From assembly GCF_000015165.1 (NCBI RefSeq), contig NC_009485.1, positions 7,025,501 to 7,089,500 on the forward strand: a DNA stretch of 64,000 nt, given 5' to 3'. The notes below the pieces were generated by a model. That model saw only the letters and a program-made list of their open reading frames with translations. It had not been told where the DNA came from and searched no databases. Position 1 is the stretch's first letter, and each line of letters opens with the position of its first letter. The position numbers and the translations under genes are program-made. The DNA comes from Bradyrhizobium sp. BTAi1. GTDB lineage: Bacteria > Pseudomonadota > Alphaproteobacteria > Rhizobiales > Xanthobacteraceae. Of the stretch, positions 36,462 through 44,615 are shown in pieces.

Positions 36462-37286
36462 TCACGCCGCGCCGCGGGCCGCCACGATCTCGTCGCTGAC
36501 GACCTGGAATTTGGTCAGGATCATGCGCCCGAACGAGGTCGACAGCGCGACGTCGGCGGCGTCGCGTCCGGTCGCCATCAGGATGCGTCCGATCCGCGGG
36601 ATGTTGTGGCGGGCGTCGAACGTATACCAGCGGCCGGAGAGATAGACTTCGAACCAGCCCGAGAAATCCATCGGCGCGGGGTCCGGCGGCACGCCGATAT
36701 CGCCGAGATAGCCGGTGCAATAGCGCGCCGGGATGCCCATGCAGCGGCAGAAGGTCAGCGCCAGATGCGCAAAATCGCGGCACACGCCGGCGCGCTGCTG
36801 ATAGACGTCATGCGCCGATTTCATCGCATGCGCGTGCTCATAGCCGAACGTGACGTGACGGTGCACGAAGTCGCAGATCGCCTGCACGCGCGCCCACCCG
36901 GCCGGCGCGCTGCCGAACAGCGACCAGGCGATGTCGGTGAGCTTGTCGGTCTCGCAATAGCGGCTCGGCATCAGATAGAGCAGCAACTCGTCGGGCAGCT
37001 CCTCGATCGGCAGCTGCTGGGCGGCGGGATCGGTTGCATCCGGCTTTCCGCTGTCGCGGACGATGGCACTGCCGTGGAAGGTGACGCCGCCGGCGGGCGC
37101 CACCAGCCGCCCGCACAGATTGCCGAAGCTGTCATTATAGAACTTGATCGGCACATTGGGCTCGGTCGTGATGGTCTCGGTGCCGACAATGTCCGGAAAG
37201 CGCGACGGGTGGATCGACAGCATGATGACCATCGGCGTGGCCGCGGGGGCCGAATAGACAATCTCGAATCCGACCTTGATCAACAT
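36462..37286 (-). CDS. Transglutaminase-like cysteine protein
   Basis: 274 aa from ATG 37286 with GAGAGG upstream. The N-terminal beta domain (about 1-100) precedes the transglutaminase core, with nucleophile C169 in RAGVCRDFAHLAL. The usual His position is Ser in MDFSGWFEVYLSGRWY, with FDARHNIPRIGR after it, a variant I associate with one bacterial subfamily. This may change or abolish peptidase activity unless H227 takes over. No signal peptide. Often next to glutamyl-metabolism genes, as here. Confidence 0.8.
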   Translation of the reverse strand: MLIKVGFEIVYSAPAATPMVIMLSIHPSRFPDIVGTETITTEPNVPIKFYNDSFGNLCGRLVAPAGGVTFHGSAIVRDSGKPDATDPAAQQLPIEELPDELLLYLMPSRYCETDKLTDIAWSLFGSAPAGWARVQAICDFVHRHVTFGYEHAHAMKSAHDVYQQRAGVCRDFAHLALTFCRCMGIPARYCTGYLGDIGVPPDPAPMDFSGWFEVYLSGRWYTFDARHNIPRIGRILMATGRDAADVALSTSFGRMILTKFQVVSDEIVAARGAA

Positions 37287-37494
37287 CACAGCCTCTCGCC
37301 TTCTCCGCGCAGCATGGCGCGCTGGCCCAACGATCGCGGTGGACGGCATGACCAGCGCGAGATTCGGTCTTGTGGTCGATCGCCGGGATCGGCATCGTTC
37401 CCGGTCATTATCGTGATTTGCAGTAGCCGCGTCTCCATTTGTTTGTGCTCAATCGGAGATCGGTCTGCTGCTTCATGAAGCAACGAGTGGCCGT

Positions 37495-38298
37495 ATGAGC
37501 GTTTCGAGCATGATCGACCTTCCTCTACTCCTTCAGCCGGACGAAGTTCCCCCGGTGCTCGAGCAGAATGCCGGCGGCACGTCGGCCTTCCTGTTCACCT
37601 GCGACCATTACGGCCGGCTGCTGCCGCGCGCGCTCGGCGATCTCGGCCTCGATGCGAGCGAGCTGGAGCGGCACATCGCCTGGGACATCGGCATCGCCGG
37701 GGTGGCGGAAGCCGTGTCGCGCGCGCTGGATGCGCATCTGGTGGCGCAACGCTATTCGCGCCTGGTGATCGACTGCAACCGCTCGCCCGGCGCACCGAAC
37801 GCGATTCCGATGATCAGCGAGCGGACCACGATTCCGGGCAATGAGGGCCTGACGCATGAGGACGCCGCGTTGCGGCGGCGCGCGATCTTCGATCCCTACC
37901 ACGACCGCATCACCGCCGTGCTCGATGCCCGCAAGGCCGCCGGGCGGCCGACCGTGCTGGTCGCCCTGCACAGCTTCACGCCGGTCTATGCCGGCATTGC
38001 GCGGCCCTGGCACATCGGCACGCTGTATCAGCACGACCGCGTGCTGCCGCCGCTGCTCTTGAAGGCGCTGCGCGCCGAGCCGGATCTCGTGGTCGGCGAC
38101 AACCAGCCTTACGCGGTCGGCAACGGCACCGACTACACCATTCCCGTCCATGGCGAGGGCCGCGGCCTGATCACATCCGGCATCGAGATCCGGCAGAACG
38201 AGATTGCCGACCCCGAGGGGCAGCAGCGTTGGGCCGAGCGGCTGATCCGCATCCTCGGCGACATCGAAGCCGAGCTGCGCAACAAGGGCCTCGTGTAA
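37495..38298 (+). CDS. N-formylglutamate amidohydrolase family protein
   Basis: 267 aa. The FGase fold is recognised by FLFTCDHYGRLLPRALGDLG, HIAWDIGIAGVAEAVSRALD, YSRLVIDCNRSPG and VLVALHSFTPVYAG. Histidines in CDHYG, HIAWD and LHSF are probable metal ligands. The family releases formate or cleaves N-acyl-glutamate-type compounds, as in histidine breakdown, but no hut genes are nearby, so the physiological substrate is open. It is divergent from the transglutaminase gene and convergent with the MocR regulator. Confidence 0.85.
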   Translation: MSVSSMIDLPLLLQPDEVPPVLEQNAGGTSAFLFTCDHYGRLLPRALGDLGLDASELERHIAWDIGIAGVAEAVSRALDAHLVAQRYSRLVIDCNRSPGAPNAIPMISERTTIPGNEGLTHEDAALRRRAIFDPYHDRITAVLDARKAAGRPTVLVALHSFTPVYAGIARPWHIGTLYQHDRVLPPLLLKALRAEPDLVVGDNQPYAVGNGTDYTIPVHGEGRGLITSGIEIRQNEIADPEGQQRWAERLIRILGDIEAELRNKGLV

Positions 38299-38300
38299 CC

Positions 38301-39641
38301 CTACTCCGTCATGTCCGAGGCATCATGGTGTGACAGCAGGCCTGCCAGCCGCCACAGCGCCGTCCGGAGATCGTCATGGCTCGGCAGGCCGAGCGCCAGC
38401 CGCACCGCATTGGGTGAATGGCCATGCGCCACCGCAAAGGCACTCGCCGGGGTGATGGCGATGCCGGCCCGCGCCGCCGCCGCGGTCAGGGCCTCGGCGC
38501 GCCAGCCCTCCGGCAGATGCAGCCAGACATGATAGGAGCGCGGATCTGCGTCGATCCGAAGCCCCGCGAGGCACTCGGCGACGATCGCCTGCCGCACCAA
38601 CGCATCGGCGCGCTTGCGCCGCGTGATCTCGGCCGCCGTGCCATCGGCGAGCAGCCCCATGCCGGCCGCCAGCGCCAGCGACGTGACCGACCAGGCCCCG
38701 GTGCGCACCGTCGCGGCGAATTTCTCACGCATCGCTGACGGCACGTAGAGGAAGCCGACCGCGATGCCCGGCGCGAGGCGCTTGGCCAAGCTGTCGACGA
38801 TGACGACGCGCTCCTCCGCCTGCGCCGCCAGCGACACCTGATCGCTGAGGAAACCGTAGACGAGATCCTCGATGATCATCAGTTCGTGCTTGCGCACGAG
38901 CCGCACGATCTCGTCACGCCTGGCTTCGCTCATGGTGAGCCCGAGCGGGTTCTGCATCACCGGCTGGATGTAGATCGCGTTCAGCGCGCTTGCGCGATGC
39001 GCCTTGGTCAGCGCATCCGGACGAATGCCTTCGCTGTCCATCGCGAGCGGCACCAGGGTGACGCCGAGCCGCGCCGCGATGCCCTTGATCATCGGATAGG
39101 TGACCGCCTCGACGCCGAGGCGGCCGCCGACCGGCACCAGCGTCGAAATCGCCGCCGCCAGCGACTGCCGGCCGCTGCCGGCGAAGACGAAGTTCTCCGG
39201 GCGTGGACGCCAGCGCTCGCTCGCAAAGAAGGCAGCCGCGGTGCGCCCGGCCTCGACCAGCCGCCGCTGCGTGGTCGGCGCCAGCACCGGCGCGAGCTTC
39301 TCCGGCCGCAACCAGGCCGCCAGCGACTTGGCAATCAGCGCCGCCTGGTCGGGCAGCGTCGGAAAATTGAACTCGAGATCAATGCGCCCGTCGAACGGCT
39401 CGAGCCGCAAGGCGGGCAGCACCGGTGCCACCTCTCCGGCGACGAACGTGCCCCGCCCCACCTCGCCCACCACAAGCCCCCTGCGCAATAATTCGGCATA
39501 GACGCGGGCTGCCGTGGATGCGGCAATTCCCCGCTCATAGGCGAACTGGCGCTGCGGCGGCAGACGGTCGCCCGCCTTGAGCTTGCCGTTGGCGATGTCC
39601 TCGGCAATGTCGTCCACCAGGGTCGTATACGAAACATTCAT
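38301..39641 (-). CDS. MocR-type regulator (GntR HTH fused to aminotransferase domain)
   Basis: 446 aa from MNVSYTTLVD at 39641. The N-terminal GntR winged helix (residues ~5-70) has KLKAGDRLPPQRQFAYERGI and ASTAARVYAELLRRGLVVGE. The C-terminal fold-type-I aminotransferase domain has IYIQPVMQNPLGLTMSEARR, IIEDLVYGFLSD and the PLP-lysine site VDSLAKRLAPGIAVGFLYVP. Such proteins sense PLP adducts or amino compounds. It is divergent from a DUF1127 gene and PhzF-family gene, with direct and inverted repeats between them, so these are the likely targets. Confidence 0.9.
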   Translation of the reverse strand: MNVSYTTLVDDIAEDIANGKLKAGDRLPPQRQFAYERGIAASTAARVYAELLRRGLVVGEVGRGTFVAGEVAPVLPALRLEPFDGRIDLEFNFPTLPDQAALIAKSLAAWLRPEKLAPVLAPTTQRRLVEAGRTAAAFFASERWRPRPENFVFAGSGRQSLAAAISTLVPVGGRLGVEAVTYPMIKGIAARLGVTLVPLAMDSEGIRPDALTKAHRASALNAIYIQPVMQNPLGLTMSEARRDEIVRLVRKHELMIIEDLVYGFLSDQVSLAAQAEERVVIVDSLAKRLAPGIAVGFLYVPSAMREKFAATVRTGAWSVTSLALAAGMGLLADGTAAEITRRKRADALVRQAIVAECLAGLRIDADPRSYHVWLHLPEGWRAEALTAAAARAGIAITPASAFAVAHGHSPNAVRLALGLPSHDDLRTALWRLAGLLSHHDASDMTE

Positions 39642-39646
39642 GCTAT

Positions 39647-39727
39647 ATTGCACCGAGAGCAATGTTTCAATTGCACCGAGATATGTACTGCGCGATTGCT
39701 CTTCGAACAACGCAATTGAAGAGCAAT
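39647..39727. promoter_or_regulatory. Repeat-rich control region between MocR and DUF1127 genes
   Basis: ATTGCACCGAGA occurs at 39647-39658 and 39670-39681 (23-bp spacing). A perfect 10-bp inverted repeat, ATTGCTCTTC (39695-39704) and GAAGAGCAAT (39718-39727), follows. Direct repeats about two helical turns apart are typical of MocR sites; the palindrome would suit another dimeric factor or the same one. Confidence 0.6.
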
Positions 39728-39736
39728 AGGTGACAC

Positions 39737-39940
39737 ATGGCTTATTCCCTGGCGCAGCGTTGGGCAACTCCGCAAGTTGCCCACCGGAAGAGCAATTTGC
39801 TCCAGGTCCCGCAGCTGTGGCTGCAGCGCCTGTTCTGGCGGTCCGACCTCGCGATGCTGGACCTCGAGCAGATGCGCGACTGCGGCCTTGATCCGGCAAT
39901 CGTGCGGGAAGAGGCTGACAAGCCGTTCTGGCGCGACTGA
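39737..39940 (+). CDS. DUF1127-domain small protein
   Basis: 67 aa. The C-terminal DUF1127 motif is clear: LDLEQMRDCGLDPAIVREEA followed by KPFWRD; the N-terminal part has PQLWLQRLFWRSD. These small arginine-containing proteins are widespread in alphaproteobacteria and have been tied to RNA metabolism and stress responses. It is encoded 22 bp before the PhzF-family gene, so the two probably share a transcript controlled from the MocR region. Confidence 0.82.
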   Translation: MAYSLAQRWATPQVAHRKSNLLQVPQLWLQRLFWRSDLAMLDLEQMRDCGLDPAIVREEADKPFWRD

Positions 39941-39962
39941 TCACGATCGAGGAGAACACCGA

Positions 39963-40799
39963 ATGCCGACGCTTCCGTTTCATCAGGTCGACGTGTTCTC
40001 CACGGCGCCGTTCAAGGGCAACCCGCTTGCCGTGATCGCCGAGGCCGACGGTCTCGACGACGCGGCGATGCAGGCGATTGCCAACTGGACCAATCTGTCC
40101 GAGACGACGTTCCTGTCGCGTGCCCAGAATCCGGGCGCTGATTATCGCGTGCGCATCTTCACGCCGCAGCGCGAGCTGCCATTTGCGGGCCATCCGACGC
40201 TCGGCTCATGCCATGTCTGGCTCGCGCTCGGTGGCCGGCCGCAGGGCGAGCATGTCGTGCAGGAGTGCGGCGCGGGCCTCGTGCGCATCAAGCGCGACGG
40301 CGCTCGTCTCGCCTTCACCGCGCCGCCGCTGCGCCGCTCCGGCGCGGTCGATGCCGAGCTCACAACCAAGATCGCAGCCGCGCTCGGCATCAAGCGAGAG
40401 GCGATGCGGGCCGTGCAATGGGCCGACAACGGGCCGGGCTGGATCGGCGTGCTCCTGGATTCGCGCCAGGACCTGCTGAACATCAAGTTCGACGTCCAGG
40501 CCCTGTCGCAACAGCCCATCGGCGTGGTCGCGCCGTGGGATCCCACGCGCGACGGCGGCGACGCGCAGTTCGAGGTCCGCGCCTTCATGTGGAGCGGAGC
40601 CGAGGACCCGGTCACGGGCAGCCTCAATGCAAGTCTGGCGCAATGGCTGATCGGCGCCGGAATTGCTCCGAAGCAATACATCGCAGCGCAAGGCACCGTG
40701 CTCGGCCGCGCCGGCCGTGTCCATGTCATCCAGGAGGGCGAGACGATCTGGATCGGCGGCGACGTCGCGCCGGTGGTGAAAGGGACGATCAGCCTGTAG
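39963..40799 (+). CDS. PhzF-family isomerase-like protein
   Basis: 278 aa from ATG 39963. Family landmarks: FHQVDVFSTAPFKGNPLAVI at the N-terminus, catalytic-type E47 in NWTNLSETTFL, FTPQRELPFAGHPTLGS, and the C-terminal AEDPVTGSLNASLAQWLI. PhzF proteins are two-domain diaminopimelate-epimerase-fold isomerases; outside phenazine operons the substrate is mostly unknown. No phenazine genes are in the window. It is adjacent to DUF1127 and controlled in common with it by inference. Confidence 0.9.
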   Translation: MPTLPFHQVDVFSTAPFKGNPLAVIAEADGLDDAAMQAIANWTNLSETTFLSRAQNPGADYRVRIFTPQRELPFAGHPTLGSCHVWLALGGRPQGEHVVQECGAGLVRIKRDGARLAFTAPPLRRSGAVDAELTTKIAAALGIKREAMRAVQWADNGPGWIGVLLDSRQDLLNIKFDVQALSQQPIGVVAPWDPTRDGGDAQFEVRAFMWSGAEDPVTGSLNASLAQWLIGAGIAPKQYIAAQGTVLGRAGRVHVIQEGETIWIGGDVAPVVKGTISL

Positions 40800-40899
40800 G
40801 CCCGGCCTGGCGCGGACCGACCGACGGTGGTGCGGCCGTGAGCCATGCTTCCGCCGGCTGGCCGGCTCGCCTATACTTCGGCCGAACAGGCGTTCCTGC

Positions 40900-41484
40900 A
40901 TGAACATCAAGGTCGATCCGGCGGCGGTCACGCCCGAGCAATTCTTTTCCTGGGTGACGACACAGGACGGGCGCTACGAGCTCGTCGATGGCGAAGTCGT
41001 GATGATGGCCGGCGCCGGCCGGCGCCACGATGCCATCGTCGTGAACCTGACGGCGGCGCTGCACGCACAAACCCGGAGCGGTCCGTGTCAGACCTTCACC
41101 GGCGGCACCTACGTGGTGACCACCCCGTCGACCCGCCGCATGCCGGACCTGGGCGTCGATTGCGGCAAGCCTGCCGAGGACTCGCTGGTGGCTGACCGGC
41201 CGGCGCTGCTGGTCGAGGTGCTGTCGCCGACCACAGGCGGCTTCGACGTCACCGTCAAACTGGCCGAGTATCAGGCGCTGCCGTGCCTCGACTACATCCT
41301 GTTCGTCGACACTGACAGCCCCAATGTCCACCTCTATTCGCGCGGTCCGGACAGCGCCTGGACGGACGCCGTACTGAAGGGGCTCGACGCAATCATCCGG
41401 CTCGACACGCTGAACGTCACGCTCCGCCTGCACGACGTCTATGCCGGCCTGGAATTCCGTCCACGACCACGCCTCGTCGAGTAA
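40900..41484 (+). CDS. Uma2-family (DUF820) putative endonuclease
   Basis: 194 aa. PD-(D/E)xK-like Uma2 fold: YELVDGEVVMMAGAGRRHDA, MPDLGVDCG, PALLVEVLSPTTGGFDVTVK and the strand LDYILFVDTDSPNVHLYS. The acidic residues in VDGEV, PDLGV and LVEVLS are the expected metal site. Many Uma2 genes occur as solitary or mobile-type genes in bacteria; their biological role is poorly known. Nothing adjacent looks functionally linked. Confidence 0.85.
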   Translation: MNIKVDPAAVTPEQFFSWVTTQDGRYELVDGEVVMMAGAGRRHDAIVVNLTAALHAQTRSGPCQTFTGGTYVVTTPSTRRMPDLGVDCGKPAEDSLVADRPALLVEVLSPTTGGFDVTVKLAEYQALPCLDYILFVDTDSPNVHLYSRGPDSAWTDAVLKGLDAIIRLDTLNVTLRLHDVYAGLEFRPRPRLVE

Positions 41485-41532
41485 TGGCCCGGGACGCCAC
41501 GGCGAGAGACGAGCCGAGAACCGGATGCGGAC

Positions 41533-42153
41533 CTATCGTGCCCGCGTCAGGGCCAGCCACACGCCACCGCCGATCATGAAGCCGCCGGAGATGCGGGAGA
41601 CCAGCCGGGTGCGCCGCGCCGAGAACAGCTTTCGCGCACGACCGGCGAGCAACGCGTAGATCGCATCCGTGAGGCCGGCGACCACCATGAAGGTGACGCC
41701 GAGCAGCGCGACCTGCGGCACGTGATCGCGGCTCATGTCCATGAACTGCGGCAGGAAGGCCCCGAAGAACACCATGACCTTCGGGTTCGACAGCAGCACC
41801 AGCAGGCCCTGCAGGAAGAAGCCGCCGCGCGGCGGCGGGGGCGGCGCCTCGCCTTCGGCGATACCCTCGACCGGCGAGCGGATCAATTGGATGCCGAGCC
41901 AGACCAGATAGGCGGCGCCGATCAGGCGTACCCATTCGAACCAGTAGCCCATCGTCGCCATCAGTGTCGTCAGACCCATCGCGACGATGCCGATCGCGAT
42001 CGCCAGCCCGGTCTGGACGCCGGCGATGTTGATCAGCGCGGCGCGGGTTCCATGACGCAGCCCGTTGGCGATCAGCAGCGTGACGACGGGTCCGGGCAGC
42101 AGCGCCAGCGCGATGCAGGCGGCGACGAAGGCGAGATAGACTTGCAGGGACAT
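41533..42153 (-). CDS. LysE/RhtB-family amino-acid exporter
   Basis: 206 aa from MSLQVYLAFV at 42153. Six membrane helices and the family signature ALALLPGPVVTLLIANGLRH near the N-terminus, plus LLVLLSNPKVMVFFGAFLPQF in the second half. Proteins of this family export amino acids or derivatives through the inner membrane. A proline/glycine-rich loop (PPPPPRGG) sits between helices 3 and 4. It is divergent from an ArsR regulator, but a regulatory link is not shown. Confidence 0.9.
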   Translation of the reverse strand: MSLQVYLAFVAACIALALLPGPVVTLLIANGLRHGTRAALINIAGVQTGLAIAIGIVAMGLTTLMATMGYWFEWVRLIGAAYLVWLGIQLIRSPVEGIAEGEAPPPPPRGGFFLQGLLVLLSNPKVMVFFGAFLPQFMDMSRDHVPQVALLGVTFMVVAGLTDAIYALLAGRARKLFSARRTRLVSRISGGFMIGGGVWLALTRAR

Positions 42154-42238
42154 GAGACGCCTCGGTGCAGATGATGCGCTCACTAATGCACGGCATCTCT
42201 ACGGAGGGAAGCGGTGTTCGGCTCACCACCGTGACCGC

Positions 42239-42268
42239 TTGACATGCAACCTTTTGGTTGCCTATGCT
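42239..42268 (+). promoter_or_regulatory. Promoter with palindromic operator in the spacer, for the arsR-type gene
   Basis: TTGACA at 42239-42244 and TATGCT at 42263-42268 are separated by 18 bp. The spacer holds the perfect palindrome GCAACCTTTTGGTTGC (42246-42261). A start of transcription about seven bases after the -10 would coincide with ATG 42276, making the mRNA leaderless. Repressor binding in the spacer would block RNA polymerase directly. Confidence 0.65.
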
Positions 42269-42275
42269 TCGCTGC

Positions 42276-42590
42276 ATGGACGAGGTCTTCAAGGCGCTGG
42301 CGGACGCCTCGCGGCGTGCACTGCTCGACAGGCTCCATGCGCGCAACGGCCAGACCCTGACCGAGCTCTGCGACGGCCTCGCAATGACGCGGCAGGCCGT
42401 GACCAAGCATCTGGCGATTCTCGAGACCGCCAACCTGGTCACGACACTCCGGCACGGCCGCGAGAAGCTGCATTTCCTCAATCCAGTGCCGATCCACCAG
42501 ATCGGCGAGCGCTGGATCAGGAAATTCGAGCGCGCCAAGCTGACCGCGCTCAGCGAATTGAAGAAGCGATTGGAGGATGGCGATGACTGA
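42276..42590 (+). CDS. ArsR-family HTH regulator of an AHSA1-type operon
   Basis: 104 aa. ATG 42276 is preferred because the upstream alternative ATG 42264 falls inside the -10 box. Winged helix: MDEVFKALADASRRALLDRL, ELCDGLAMTRQAVTKHLAIL and the wing TTLRHGREKLHFLNP. There are no metal-binding cysteines, so it belongs to the non-metal ArsR branch that accompanies SRPBCC proteins. It overlaps that gene by eight bases. It is probably autoregulated through the palindrome in its promoter. Confidence 0.88.
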   Translation: MDEVFKALADASRRALLDRLHARNGQTLTELCDGLAMTRQAVTKHLAILETANLVTTLRHGREKLHFLNPVPIHQIGERWIRKFERAKLTALSELKKRLEDGDD

Positions 42591-43125
42591 TAAGAGCAAG
42601 AGCCGAGATCTCGACATCTCGCGCTTCTCGCCGGAGACCGTCTACACGATCTACATCGCGGCCCAACCGGACGAGGTCTGGCGCGCACTGACCTCGGCCA
42701 AGTTCAGCCGGCAGTATTTCTTCGGCTTCGCCGTCGAAGCGGACCTCAGGGCGGGCGGCGCCTTCATCGTGCGCGCCCCCGACGGCTCCGAGCACATCAG
42801 CGGCGAGGTGATCGTCTGCCAGCCGCCGCAGCGGCTGACCATCACCTGGGACGTCAACTGGCCCGGTCTTGTCGAGGCGCTCGGGCGCACGCTCGTCACC
42901 TATGAGATCGAACCGGCCGGCGACGCCGTGCGGCTCACGATGACCGAAGCGCATGATCGGCCGCTGTCGGACGACATCCTATCCGGCGGGCGCCAGGGCT
43001 GGCCAGCGATCCTGTCCGGCCTCAAGAGCGTGCTCGAGACCGGCAAACCGCTGGCGGTGAAGATGCCGCCGCCGGCGCGCATGCTCGCGGCGTTGAAGAC
43101 GCTGGGCGTCAAGCTGCCCGGTTAA
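42583..43125 (+). CDS. SRPBCC/AHSA1-domain protein
   Basis: 180 aa from ATG 42583, chosen because GGAGG at 42572-42576 is six bases upstream; ATG 42577 touches it. START/AHSA1-like fold: YTIYIAAQPDEVWRALTSAK, YFFGFAVEADLRAGGAFIVR, PPQRLTITWDVNWPG and the C-terminal helix GWPAILSGLKSVLETGK. It forms a hydrophobic ligand cavity; such proteins paired with ArsR regulators are common, but the ligand is rarely known. Translation is coupled to the regulator. Confidence 0.86.
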   Translation: MTDKSKSRDLDISRFSPETVYTIYIAAQPDEVWRALTSAKFSRQYFFGFAVEADLRAGGAFIVRAPDGSEHISGEVIVCQPPQRLTITWDVNWPGLVEALGRTLVTYEIEPAGDAVRLTMTEAHDRPLSDDILSGGRQGWPAILSGLKSVLETGKPLAVKMPPPARMLAALKTLGVKLPG

Positions 43126-43132
43126 TCGAGCC

Positions 43133-43555
43133 TTACGACACCGCCGCAATCTGGGGAATGCACGCCAGCACGCCACCGACCTGGACCGCGTTACTGAGCA
43201 TGCCGACCCAGTGCAGCCAGCGCAGCCGGCGCACGGCTGCCGCATCACCGGAATCCCTCTCGCGGATATGTGCGTCCATCCGCAACAAAAGCCAGCGGCG
43301 CGAGAGCAGCGCGAAGGCGGCGATCGCGCCGATGCCCAGGCCGAGAACGGGACGGCCGTCCGCCAGGACGGCGATCGTGCCGATGCCGCCGGCGATCGCC
43401 AGCGCCACAAAGTAGGAATCGAACATGCCGCGCAGCAGCTGCGTGACCTGGACGATGTCGAGCCGCACCAGCAGGAAGGCCGGCGCGGCCAGCAGCAAAT
43501 AGAACATCGGCAGCAGCAGGATGATCGTGGCAAACAGCGCGATGTTGTCCGGCAC
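43133..43555 (-). CDS. Integral membrane protein, unknown
   Basis: 140 aa with four membrane helices: MPDNIALFATIILLLPMFYL, then LAIAGGIGTIAVLAD, GLGIGAIAAFALL and LHWVGMLSNAVQVGGVL. A charged cytoplasmic loop (RMDAHIRERDSGDAAAVRRL) sits before the last helix. It is convergent with the SRPBCC gene. The family is not recognised; it may be a small DUF4149- or heme-transport-like protein, but I have no direct support for that. Confidence 0.7.
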   Translation of the reverse strand: MPDNIALFATIILLLPMFYLLLAAPAFLLVRLDIVQVTQLLRGMFDSYFVALAIAGGIGTIAVLADGRPVLGLGIGAIAAFALLSRRWLLLRMDAHIRERDSGDAAAVRRLRWLHWVGMLSNAVQVGGVLACIPQIAAVS

Positions 43556-43651
43556 GCGGCCCCTCCTGATCCGAACGGCTCCGGCGCGGCCCTTCCCCCG
43601 GCTGGATCCAGACCATCATGCGCCGAGCCAGCCGCTCGGCGCAATCTCCCC

Positions 43652-44428
43652 TCAGGCTGGCGCGACGATGCGGCGATAGAGGTGCCAGGTCGCATGGCCC
43701 AGAACGGGCACGGTCACCAGCAGCCCGAGGAAATAAGGCAGCGCCGAGATGATCAGCAGCACGGTGATGATGGCGGCCCAGCCGATCATCGGTCCGGGAC
43801 TGGCCACCACCGCCCGCACGCTGGTGATCATCGCGGTGACGAAATCGACGTCGCGATCGAGCAGGAGCGGAAACGACACCACGGTGAGCGAGAACAGCAC
43901 CAGCGACAGCGCCGCGCCGTCGAGATTGCCGATCACGAGGAACAGCAGGCCCTCATTGGTCGTCAGCACCACCGTCATGAACTCCTTGATGCTGGAGAAA
44001 GAGGCATTGAGCCCGAGCAGCAGCGCGATCAGGAGGCGCACCTGGTACATCCAGATGACGAAGAAGAACAGCGTGACGAACGCCATCCACCCGATCTCGC
44101 CACGCGAGGTGACGGTGCGCAGGATCGCTCCATAGGAGATCGGCTGACCAAGCTCGCGGCGGCGGCTGACCTCGTAGAGGCCGATGGCGACGAACGGGCC
44201 GATCAACGCAAAGCCCGCGGCCAAGGGATAAGCGAGATAGACCATGCCGAAGGCGGTGACACACAGCACGATGCTGATACCGCCAAGCACATAGATCAGG
44301 CCGAAAGCGAGGCCGAACAGCGGCTGCGCCTGAAAGTCGCGCAGGCCCTGCGTCAGGGCCTCGGCAATATCGGCCGTGGTGATGCGGCGCACCACGGGGT
44401 CTGTTCGTCCCGATACGGATGCGGTCAT
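43652..44428 (-). CDS. DUF2189-family integral membrane protein
   Basis: 258 aa with about six membrane helices. The DUF2189 pattern is seen in IAEALTQGLRDFQAQPLFGL, the Pro/Gly-rich turn LAAGFALIGPFVAIGLYEVS, SRRRELGQPISYGAIL and FSLTVVSFPLLLDRDVDFVT. Members occur near cytochrome oxidase genes in some proteobacteria, but none is here. Function unknown; inner membrane. Confidence 0.85.
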   Translation of the reverse strand: MTASVSGRTDPVVRRITTADIAEALTQGLRDFQAQPLFGLAFGLIYVLGGISIVLCVTAFGMVYLAYPLAAGFALIGPFVAIGLYEVSRRRELGQPISYGAILRTVTSRGEIGWMAFVTLFFFVIWMYQVRLLIALLLGLNASFSSIKEFMTVVLTTNEGLLFLVIGNLDGAALSLVLFSLTVVSFPLLLDRDVDFVTAMITSVRAVVASPGPMIGWAAIITVLLIISALPYFLGLLVTVPVLGHATWHLYRRIVAPA

Positions 44429-44615
44429 CGGCGGTCCCTCCTGACTGTTAGTCTTTGGCCTGATGCTAACAGTGAGAGGCCCGCGATTTCAATTTCAACT
44501 TGTGGGCAAGAGGACGATTGCGAGGTCTCAAAATGCCTCAGTGAGCGATACAATCTGCCGCGACATGCGCAGTCTGTCAGAAAGCCGCGCCATCGCGCTC
44601 AATCCAACGAAAGCC

